A stretch of DNA of 64,000 nt, from contig PVNU02002828.1 of the NCBI GenBank assembly GCA_003013855.2, positions 82,501-146,500 on the forward strand. The letters are read 5' to 3'. This document shows, in pieces, positions 44,350-56,300 of this stretch (positions are counted from its first letter, which is position 1; the number at the start of each line of letters is the position of its first letter). A program made the position numbers and the translations under genes. This DNA is from Liriodendron chinense. Lineage: Eukaryota > Streptophyta > Magnoliopsida > Magnoliales > Magnoliaceae. The notes below the pieces were generated by a model. The model ran no database searches and was not told the DNA's origin. It was given only the letters and a program-made list of their open reading frames with translations.

Positions 44350-47300
44350 TCAATTGATGGCGGTGAGAGGGGATCTAGGCGATGGTAAACATGCCTGCTG
44401 CTGCTGCTTGAGTTCCACATTCCCCCCTTTCAAAGATCTGTTTGCCGATCTCATCGTCATCACCAGATTATCGAATGAAGGTGTCCTCATTTCTTCAATG
44501 GATGCTAAGCTAGGAACTGTAACTGCTCGTCTTTCGGGGGTTGTATTGGTCGGATGGTCCATCTATTCATTAAACAAATTCAATATCAGCAGTATAGAAA
44601 AAACTACAATGGTCTATTTGCAAGTCGAACTAGTCATTGGAACGTAATTCCAGAAAAACTCATGCTTGCATGTAAATCAATCTTTTCTGGCACTCGTGCT
44701 GCTGTGGGTTGTTCATCAGATGGGCCTCACAGTGTATGGCTAAAAAGCTGACCAACAGTGCACATTAAACACTGTGTAATCGAACATTAGATGGGCCCCA
44801 CTGTGGTCTGATTTCAAGTTTTCAACTTGCAAGTCAGACTAGTAGGAATACAATATCAGAAAAAATCAGTGCTTGCATGTAATCAATCTTTTGTGGCATT
44901 CATGCCACTCTGGGATATTGTTCATCAGATGGGCCTCACTGTGTATGGCTAAAAAGCTGAACATTAGGTGTGGCCCACATGATGAAAACACCACCTTGGC
45001 ACATACATGCATGGGAACCATCCGATTTGAGACATTGTGTCATGTGTGCCACTGGCATCTGTCATACTAATGCAAGTAGACTAATGCATTTCTGATCACA
45101 TTTTTGAAAAACTAAAATCATGTGCATGAGATGTTCGGGTGATTTTTTTCTATAATCCTTAAGAGGAGCTTCTTTAAGGCATACCAAGTAGTCTTTTCTA
45201 AGGCAATGGTCAGCCTGGTTTCTCATCTCCGTTATGCTCTCTGTGTGGTTTTCTTGCATTATTTTCAACTGATCCGAGCATGCACTTGACATGGACTCCA
45301 TTTCCTTTGTAGCTTCTTCATCCAGCAGTAGTGAATCTGCATCCCCCGAAAAAAAGAAGAAGAAGAAGAAGAAATTTCATAAAGACGTCTGCAAAAGCAC
45401 ACTTCTTGCACGAATTACCTCAAACTAAAAGATAAAAAGAATGAAGATAAAATTACTTTTAGCAGTGGTCAGCAGATCGGAGACTCTGGAATCAAATTCC
45501 GCATTGGTAGAGAAGCATACGGATACGAAGTTTTCATGTGCATTGTGATTTTCGCAAATGCTTTCTCTGTTAAACGAAAGATCAACAGAAGCAAGAGGGT
45601 GAGAAAATTTTAAAAAGAGCATTCTTTACTCATCAATCAGATGGATGGGAAAAGCTTACTCTGCGGCAGAGTCTATCTCTGCAATGCCTTTCTTGTTAAG
45701 ATGATCAATGGATAGCTGAACATTCTCCCACTGTTGCCTAGAATGGTCGACTTCCTTTGAGCTGTATATATCAAGAACAAGCACCACTGTTATGAGAAAG
45801 AATATATTACGAGAAAAGTTGTTAGGACGTGCACTTCACAGAAGTTCCATGATGCAAAAGCATGTAAGTCGATTGGGACAGCAGATCTGGTGTCTCAAGT
45901 TGATGGGCCATAGCCTCAAAACGGCAGCAATTGGACAAAAGCCTAACCATCTGATGGCCAGGAGTTTTGAGAATGCAACCATTTTATTTTCTTGTTTTTG
46001 GCTCAACTTTATGTTAATTGTCCACCTGTGCATGATCAGACGGTTAAGTGTAAAGGTCTGCTTCCAGTCAGATGGCTCCCATATCCCAGTTGCTTGGGTT
46101 GTCACCAACTGCATGATGACCCAGCCAAATTGATGGTTCCAATCGCCAGAAATGCAATGTGGTATGGTGGAGATGTTTTGTCCGGTGCATCACACACGTG
46201 AAAATCCATGGACGACTTACCATTCTTGAAGATTGTTTTCCATATTAGTCCTGGTGTGAGCTGCTGAGTATGTATCTTCCTGGAACTGGCTTTCCACCTT
46301 CTCTATATATGCATTCCACTCCTTTTTAGCATTGGTAGAAACTTGCTGCATGTCAGACATCTCTTGCTGTAATATCTTTTTCTCTTGAATGCTTGTGGCA
46401 TTCATGTTTCCCAATGCCTCTGAGACCTGTCACAGAAAAAAACAGAGAAGTATGAATGCACATCTTTTTCTACATGGCCCAATGTTCAATCGAGCGTTTG
46501 CTTGGCTCAACAACGCTAAAATGGTGTAATGGTGGATGCTGGATATCCCGAAAATCATTCAACTTAGGCCCTATTATATGTGGACCACTCATTGTAATTA
46601 TCCATTTTCATCGGATGGCTATGATCATGTTGTCTGATACAGGAGCTACTGGGAGCACGGCCTATCCGTTTATCAACCCATGATAGAGATACCCCACAAA
46701 TCCCCCTTCAGCTGAACCCGCCCCAAATGTGGACCACTCGCAATTTTCTCAAATATTCATTGGATGGATATCTCTATCATGGGTTATATTCATTTGATAG
46801 GGAGATATTGGGGCATGGCTCATCCAATGATTGGGTCATCTCAATCAATGGTATATACTACCTAGAGGTGGGCCCTAAAAGAGGGCTCTGCTAGATCCTA
46901 ATCATTCAACTTAGCCCCCATTATATGGGGATCATTTGTTGGAATTGTTCATTTCCATTGTACAGCTATAGCTGATACAGGGGATAATGGGAGGCACGGC
47001 CCATCCATGATAGATACCCAAAACTCTTCCATTTGGCTGATCCTTGGCATCCGACCGAGGCCCCGTTAAATATGAACCATTTGCTGTAATTTGATCACTT
47101 TTCTTTGGATGACTACAATCCGATGGTCCATCCATGATAGAGATATCCCCACAAATCCCCCTTCAGCTGTATACTTTTTATCAATTTTCGTCAGATGACT
47201 ACAATCATCTGATAGATGTTGCGGCATGGCTCATTCCATGATCGGGTCAACCAGATAGATCATTGTTGGGGTGAGCTTGTCAACAATCAGACTGACCATA

Positions 47301-50300
47301 TTTCTCTTGGTAGACGTCAAATTTGCTAATATCACAGCAATCTTTTCAAGTGCCAATTTCTCCTCTTTAGCAGATGCTTCCTGCGTTAACAAAACGGAAT
47401 TGATCAGATCGTTGATGTCCCAATGTAGGACATCTGAGTGTCATTGAAATTAGCACTGACCTGAAATGTCTTCTCAAAATCTGCTAACTGGCGGGATTTT
47501 TCTGTTTGATTTTCTTCAAGGATTGATGCTAGTTTAGAAGCACGGCCATAAAGGTCACTGAAGAAGTCGACCGTTGCCTTTGATATTGCCTGTGTTGACA
47601 CCAGAGTCCTTTGCAGTCCCTACACAGTTTTTTTGCCAGAAAACATAAGATTTCCTTGAAACGTTCGAGTTATAACTTGTGTTCAAGCTCAAATGGAAGT
47701 AACTAAGGTAGCATTTGGGTGCACCACCAAAAAGTTTGGGAAATTGCAACTTGTATCATTTAAGAACCTTCTCACTCCAGGTCTTGATTCAACACCGATT
47801 GATACTAATACATCCATTGGCCTCAGAACAATGAACACTTCTATGTAGCCCTAAACAGTGTGGGATCCTATTCGAGAACTAGACTTGCATATAAAGAAAA
47901 GGTAAATGTATATACATACCTCCTCTTGTTGTTGAGCAGAAAAAGCCAGTAGCTGTTTTTGTTCGGCAAGGGAACGACGGATTTCATGGAGAACCAGCTC
48001 AGCCTCTGAAACTGCAGTGACCAAGAACTGAAAATGGCACAGATTTCACACCATTAAATCCCTACGTTTCTCTTAAAGTGGCATAGGCATTTCACAAAGA
48101 ACTTTCCTATTCCTTACATTCTCAACAGCCATTGCCTGAGCAGATACTGTTAATTTCAGCTCCTCCATGTTTGAGGAAGCTTTCTGTTCTAATGCACTGA
48201 CAAGCTCCTTCATGGTGCCAATTCTTGAAGTGTGTGTATCTTTCATTTTCTCAATCTGTTGTTCCAAGAGTTTTGTTGCCTGAAAATTACAAAGGTAAGG
48301 GAACCATGTTAATATACAGAATCTAGCAGAACTTTTATGAGAGCCAGTAGGAGTTCAAAACCATTCTCCCAAGACGGGATTTGTGTGCAAGAGACCCATG
48401 CTTTCCGTGATCATATACATTGAGGTCCTAATCCATATACACCAGGTGAGTTCACACACATTCTTTTCAAGTATCTTTATGATGTGGACACAAGATCGTT
48501 TCAAGTTTACCTACGAAGAAAGCGCCCACCACAAACACCTTCTTTGTGGTTAGGCGATGATTGAGGAGCATTGAAGACCCTACGCACGTGATTTGGCACA
48601 TAGAAGACACGTGTGTAGGATGGAAGAAGACCTGACTGAAGGAATGGAAGAATGCCTGACTAAAGGTGGCCAGGCACCCGGCCAAATTTGTCACCGGGCG
48701 CCCGAAATTCTGAGATTTTTAAGATTTTATTGCTGGACGTTTTTTGTCCTGGCCAGGCGCCCGGCCAAATTGGTCACCGGGAGCCCGACCCCCACACGAA
48801 CTGTTTTTTTTATATTTGTTTTTACTTGATTTTTAGGGGTATTTTGGTACTTTTAAGTTTTCTTATTGCTTATTTAAGTGGGCTAAGCCCTAAAAACAAG
48901 ATTAGTTGATTATTAATGAAAAAGCAAACCTCTTCGATGGCTTCTCTCTTCTCTCTCTCTCATGGTGCTTCTTCTCTTTCCTTGATCTTCTTCTTCTAAC
49001 TTCTTCTTGTGCCTCTCTAAATTCTTCAAGGTAATTATTTTCTTCTTTTTATTTTTCAGTTTTTACTAATCCTTCCTCGATCAAACCTTGAGAATCGATC
49101 TAAACCCTAAACCTCCAAATTCTCAAATCCCTAATCCGAGAAATTTTCTGATTCTTCGGACTAGTGATCTTCACTGATCGATTGGGTATGACCATGCAAG
49201 ATCGGGAGGTCTCATCCCTCGCTAGATCCAACCTAAGTAATAATTGAATTCCATACTTCATGGTTGTGATGATGGCCCGCTCCATTGCATGTTTCCTTTA
49301 TGATTTTCTCAATTATGATGATTAATGCTAGAATTTTAGATTATTATTGCATTTTATTTCCGCTGAATAATTGTGTTTATAAACATGCATCATAATTAGG
49401 TCATCCTGCATCAAATTTGATATCAGAGAATAGGCTTGCATGGTTTTGTCTAGATCGAGTTATCAAATTAGGGTTTTGATTTTTAGGTCTAATTTAGGAA
49501 AGTTCCAGATTTAGAAAGTTTCCGATTTTAGAAACTTTTCAATTTTAGAAAGTTTCCTAATTTGGAAAATTTCTAGATTTGAATTGTTTCCTGTCTTAAC
49601 TTAATTGTGTCAGTTCATATTAGTTTTGCATTCATCGCATTCATCTTGTAAGTCGTAACACCTAGTAGTCTAGTTGGGTAGAGTTTGGTTCAAGTCTTAG
49701 TTGTATGCCCATGAGAAAAGGTAGAGGTTTCGGACTTCAACCAATCATGAACAACGAGCAGTTATTTGAGCAACTTGCTCAATTGATGCAAAAGATAACT
49801 ACAATGGAAACGAGACAAAAGAATGAATTCGCCCATTTAAGTACTCAGATCACCACCACCATAAATAAAGTCGAGCAATTAGAGACATCTCAAAGGAAGA
49901 ACCTCACTCTTGGGGAAGACACACACTCTCAAACAGGAGAAATCATTGAGGAGTGTGTTCCCATACGTGGAGGACATGGTGGCAGGGGATGTGGAGCTGG
50001 TCGTGGTGTTGTGCGGGAGGCACAAGCTGCATATGACTACCCAGACTACTACGATCCCGATGAGCGTGCGATGAAGAATGTGAAGGTGGAGGCCCCAAGT
50101 TTTGATGGGCGTCTGGATGCCAAGGCATTCCTTGACTGGATTGCTGACATGGACCACTACTTTGAGTGGTATGGCATGTCAGAAAACCGTCAAATACGAT
50201 TTGCAAAGATGAAACTTGTGGGCTAAGCCAAGTTGTTTTGGACCAATACTGAGCGTAAGATAGAAAGAGTTGGTAGAGCCCCTATCACACATTGGTATGA

Positions 50301-53300
50301 GATAAAAGAGAGTTGAAGGAGAATACCTTCCTCTCTCATACCGTCAGAAGCTCCTTGACCAATGGCAATCCTTATGCCAAGGGTCAATGTCTGCCGCTGA
50401 CTACATCGCTAAATTTGAAGAATATATGATGCGATGTGATATCCAAGAAGACTCTTTAGTAACGCTCTCGCGTTTCAAGACGGGCCTTCGTGTGGATCTT
50501 CAGCGCGAGCTTATGACTCGGCCCTTAACGGACTTGGATGAAGCATATCAAGTTGTGCAGGAACTAGAGCAATACCTGAAAGCTCCTGTCATTAGACGTT
50601 TTGAGTCCCGAGACTCTAGTGCCAGATTGGGTTCCCAGGGAGCTAGACCTAATGTTGGTAGTCAACCTAGAGTGCAGGCGACTGTTCCGCCTAGGCCTAG
50701 GGAGGACAAGGGCAAAGGAGTTCTTGGTGTAGGTCCTAGTGGAGGTAGTCATCAAGTGAGATGCTACGAATGTGGGAATCTCGGTCACATGTCCAATCAG
50801 TGTCCCACGAAGAACCGTGGGAAAGCCTTAGTTATAGGCGAGTCTCACGAGGGTGTTGATAGCCAGGGTGTTGATTATGAAGTAGAAGAATATCACCTTA
50901 AAGGAGGTCTTACTGACGAAGATGGCGTAGATGAAGAAGCAACGCTTGCAGTAGTCAGGCGTGTGCTAGCTCAGTCTAGGAGTAGTGTTGATTGGCGTCG
51001 GAACACTATCTTCATTACTCTTGCCAAGTGTGGAGAGAAAAATTATAAGGTGATAGTGGACAGTGGAAGTTGCCAGAATGTGATTTTCGCTAACACCTTA
51101 GATTGTTTGAAGCTGAAATCCACACCTCATCCTGACCCATACAAAGTTTCTTGGATTGACTACTGCAGGGTGTTGATTATGAAGTAGAAGAATATCACCC
51201 TAAAGGAGGTCTTACTGACGAAGATGGCGTAGATGAAGAAGCAACGCTTGCAGTAGTCAGGCGTGTGCTAGCTCAGTCTAGGAGTAGTGTTGATTGGCGT
51301 CGGAACACTATCTTCATTACTCTTGCCAAGTGTGGAGAGAAAAATTGTAAGGTGATAGTGGACAGTGGAAGTTGCCAGAATGTGATTTTCGCTAACACCT
51401 TAGATTGTTTGAAGCTGAAATCCACACCTCATCCTGACCCATACAAAGTTTCTTGGATTGACAAAACTTCCCTTCCAGTCACCCATTAGTGTTTAGTTCT
51501 CATCGAGTTTGGGTCATACAAGGAGTCCCTCTGGTGTGATGTGATACCTATGGATGTTGGACATATTATCCTAGGTAGGCCGTGGCTATTCGACAATGAC
51601 ATCACGATCTTTGGCCGTTCGAATGTGTGTACCTTCATGCATAACGGTAAAAAGATCAAGCTTAATCCTATGCCACCTGACAGCACACTAGGGAAGAAGA
51701 AGGATGAGAAGGTGAGTGAGCCTAAGGAAGTGAGGAAATCCAAACCTAAGTCTCTTCATATAATCAATGCGAGAGAATTTGAGAAAGAGACTAAGGAGGA
51801 TTCCATGGTATATGCCCTTGTGGCAAGAAAGACTACACCTGAGATTCTATCAGAGTTACCCCATGAGGTAACATCGGTTTTAAAGGAATATAGTGATGTA
51901 TTTCCTGAGGATTTACCGAAATAATTACCACCTATGAGGGACATTCAGCATGCCATTGACCTCGTCCCAGGGTCGACTCTACCGAACCTTCCTTACTACA
52001 GGATGAACCCTGCAGAACATGCAGAGTTGAAGAGGCAAATTGATGAGCTTCTGCAAAAGGGTTTTATCCAAGAGAGTATGAGCCCGTGTGCCGTGCCAGC
52101 ATTGTTAACACCAAAGAAAGACGGCACCTGGCGCATGTGTGTGGACAGCTGTGCCATAAACAAAATTACCGTTAAGTATAGGTTTCTCATACCTAGACTT
52201 GATGATATACTTGACATGATGGCGAGGTCCACCATATTCTCCAAAATTGATCTCAAGAGTGGATATCACCAAATCCGCATACGCCCAGGAGATGAGTGGA
52301 AAACGACGTTTAAAACCAAAGATGGGATGTACGAATGGATGGTCATGCCCTTTGGCTTGACTAACGCGCCCAGTACTTTTATGCGGGTGATGACACAAGT
52401 CTTGAGGCCGTTCATGGGAAAATTCCTAGTGGTGTACTTTGATGGCATTCTTATTTACAGTACCACTAAGGAATCACACCTTGAACATCTGAAGCAGATC
52501 TGTAGCGTCCTTAGGAATGAAAAGTTGTACGCTAATCTTAAGAAATGCGCGTTCATGTCTAGTCAAGTCGTGTTCTTAGGATTTATAGTGTCTTCAGAAG
52601 GAATGCGCGTAGACCCTGAAAAGGTCAGGGCCATAGTTGAGTGGCCTGAACCGAGGAACATTCATGAGATGCGAAGCTTTCACGGCTTAGCGACTTTTTA
52701 TCGTCGGTTCATTAGGGGTTTTAGCACGATCATGGCTCCCATTACTGAGTGCATGAAAAAAGGAGAGTTCGTGTGGTCTAAAGCCGCAGTCAAGGCTTTC
52801 AAGGAAATTAAGGGTAAGATGGTAGAAGCTCCTGTCATGCGTCTACCTGACTTTTCTAAAGTCTTTGAAGTAGCGTGTGATGCATCTGGTGTCGGTATAG
52901 GTGGAGTGTTAAGTCAAGAAGGATACCCAGTAGCCTATTTCAGTGAAAAACTGAATGAGGTAAAACAAAAGTATTCCACTTACGATAAAGAATTTTATGC
53001 GGTAATGCAATCCCTGAGACATTGGCGACATTATCTCCTACCGCAGGAATTTGTTATGTTTTCTGACCATGAGGCTTTGAGATATTTACACTCTCAGAAG
53101 AAACTCAACCCAAGGCATGCTAAGTGGGTAGCGTTTCTTCAGGAATATTCGTTTGTTTTGAAACACAAGGCCGGGGTTGAAAACAAACTAGTAGATGCCC
53201 TTAGTAGAAGAGTGGCGTTGCTCAGCTCCTTGAGTGTAGTGGTAATCGGATTTGAGCAACTGAAAGATGAATACCCCACATGTCCCGATTTTGGGGGTAC

Positions 53301-56300
53301 TTACGCGTCGCTCTCTAGTGACCAGCGTATTATGGGTGAGTATGTCCTTAAAGATAGCTTCCTTTTGAAGGGAGACAGACTTTGTATTCCCCGTATGTCC
53401 CTTCGTGAATTCCTTATCTGGGAGCTTCATTCAGGAGGGATAGCTGGCCATTTTGGTCGTGATAAGACTATTGCCCTTGTGGAAGATCGTTTCTATTGGC
53501 CAAGTCTCAAGCGAGACGTAGCCAAAGTTTTAGGGCAGTGTCGTACATGTCGACTGGCAAAGCAAAGAAAGCAAAATACCGGGCTGTATACGCCATTGCC
53601 AGTGCCACATGTTCCGTGGCAGGAGATTAGTATGGATTTCATGCTTGGACTTCCCAAGACAATCAAGAAGCACGATTCTGTTTTTGTCGTTGTGGACCGT
53701 TTTTCTAAGATGGCACATTTCCTCCCATGTTCGAAAACGTCGGATGCGTCTCATGTTGCTCGCATCTTTTTTGATGGTGTGGTGCATCTCCATGGGTTAC
53801 CTAAAACCATAGTATCTAATCGTGACGTTAGATTTACTAGTTATTTTTGGAAAACACTGTGGCACATTATGGGAACTCGTTTGCAATTTTCTACCGCTTA
53901 CCACCCACAAACAGATGGTCAAACTGAAGTGGTAAACCGTAGTCTTGGAAATCTTCTACGTTGCCTAGTGGGTGAACATGTTAAGACTTGGGACCTAATT
54001 TTACCAATTGCTGAGTTTGCTTATAATGGGTCAGTTAATAGATCTACAGGGTTTAGTCCTTTTGAAATTGTAAGTGGTTATAAACCTAGAATGCCCATAG
54101 ATCTCATACCTATGTCTGTTACCCAACGATCTTTTAAATCAGCCGATGCATTCGTACGCCATATTCATGATTTGCATACACATATTGGACAGCGGATAAA
54201 TAAGAGCAATGATGATTATAAAATCTCAGCTGATTCTCATCGTAGATTGCAAGAATTTCAGGAAGGAGACTATCTAATGGTGAGGATAAGGCCAGAGCGG
54301 TTTTCACAGGGTTCCGCTAAGAAATTACAAACGCGTAGTGCTGGACCATTCAAGATATTGCAGAAAATTGGGTTTAACGCGTATCAGATCGACCTTCCAT
54401 TTGAAATGGGCATGAACCCAACTTTTAATGTGGAAGATCTAGTCCGTTCCCACCATCCCATCATTGATCCATCATCGTAGATTGCAAGAATTTCAGGAAG
54501 GAGACTATCTAATGGTGAGGATAAGGCCAGAGCGGTTCTCACAGGGTTCCGCTAAGAAATTACAAACGCGTAGTGCTGGACCATTCAAGATATTGCAGAA
54601 AATTGGGTTTAACGCGTATCGGATCGACCTTCCATTTGAAATGGGCATGAACCCAACTTTTAACGTGGAAGATCTAGTCCGTTCCCACCATCCCATCATT
54701 GATCCATCATCTCTCTCATGGCCCTTTTTTTATTTTGCTTCACAACCCCTTCCACCCCTTCCTCCAACTATTGTCCATAAAGAAGAAATCGAGGAAATCT
54801 TGGATGAGGAAATAGTGTCTACGAGAGACGGAGGTTTCTAAAGATACCTTGTCAAGTGGAGGCGTAAACCACCGTCTGAATCTACATGGTTGACTGAAGT
54901 GGAATTGCAGCGTGTTGATCCAGATTTACTAGAGCGCCACAAGAGTTTTAACTCGTCGGAGTCGAGTTTTTCTTACCCGAGGGGAGTTGATGCGGACACA
55001 AGATCGTTTCAAGTTTACCAACGAAGAAAGCGCCCACCACAAACACCTTCTTTGTGGTTAGGCGATGATTGAGGAGCATTGAAGACCCTATGTAAGTGAT
55101 TTGGCACATAGAAGACACATGTGCAGGATGGAAGAATGCCTGACTGAAGGTGGCCGGGCGCCCGGCCAAATTTGTCACCGGGCGCCCGAAATTCTGAGAT
55201 TTTTAAGATTTTATTACTGGATGTTTTTGGTCCTGGCCGGGTGCCCGACCCCCGCACAAACTGTTTTTTTTTTTTTGGATTTGTTTTTACTTGATTTTTA
55301 GGGGTATTTTGGTACTTTTAAGTTTTCTTATTGCTTATTTAAGTGGACTAAGCCCTAAAAACGAGATTAGTTGATTATTAATAAAAAAGCAAACCTTTTT
55401 GGTGGCTTCTCTCTTCTCTCTCTCTCTCATGGTGCTTCTTCTCTTTCCTTGATCTTCTTCTTCTAACTTCTTCTTGTGCCTTTCCAAATTCTTCAAGGTA
55501 ATTATTTTCTTCTTTCTATTTTCCAGTTTTTGCTAATCCTTCCTCGATCAAACCTTGAGAATCGATCTAAACCCTAAACCTCCAAATTCTCAAAACCCTA
55601 ATCCGAGAAATTTCCTGATTCTTCGGACTAGTGATCTTCATTGATCGATTGGGTATGACCATGCAAGATCGGGAGGTCTCATCCCTTGCCGGATCCAACC
55701 TAAGTAATAATTGAATTCCATACTTCATGGTTGTGATGATGGCCCGCTCCATTGCATGTTTCCTTTATGATTTTCTCAGTTATGATGATTAATGCTAGAA
55801 TTTTATATTATTATTGCCGTTTATTTCCGCTGAATCATTGTGTTTATAAACATGCATCATAATTAGGTCATCCTGCATCACTTTATCTGTGATTTGTACA
55901 CATAGAGGTCCCACCAGATTAGGTCACCTTGATGATATGATTGCCAAAGGCTTGATCCACTCATTGGGCATTTGGGTGAGCCGTGGTAGTACACTGAGTC
56001 ATACCATCAGCTGTCCATTGACTTTGATGTTGTACCCTGCCCAATGAGTGGATAGGATCAGATTCTCATACCACTTACTGAACGGTTCAGAATTTCCACA
56101 CACGTCACACTTTGGTGGGAAAGAAATGTTTGTATGTGATCATTTCTCCCCAAAAATAGGCCCCCATGTTGCAAACTGACATGTGTGGAGATTAGGTTGG
56201 CTCACAGCCTACATGCCATGGCCTGGTTAGACACAACATGCACACAATGGATCAGTTTGATTTTCATACCAGCCGATCGTCATGGTGTGGCCCACCCTTT

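Larger units (their letters stand above)
48480..55880 (+). mobile_element. Ty3/gypsy chromovirus, complete but defective
   Basis: Two LTRs of about 900 bp with TG...CA ends, a 5-bp duplication (CTTTA), a primer-site remnant, gag with a CCHC knuckle, protease, reverse transcriptase, RNase H, integrase and a C-terminal chromodomain, in that order, define a chromovirus. It lies antisense within a kinesin-5 intron. Stops, frameshifts, two out-of-frame tandem duplications and altered catalytic motifs show that it cannot encode its own mobility now. Confidence 0.93.

Noticed and set aside
45792..46133. 113-codon plus-strand frame opposite the kinesin gene
   Set aside because: It lies in an intron of the minus-strand kinesin gene, has no recognisable motif, and runs opposite an equally open minus-strand frame.
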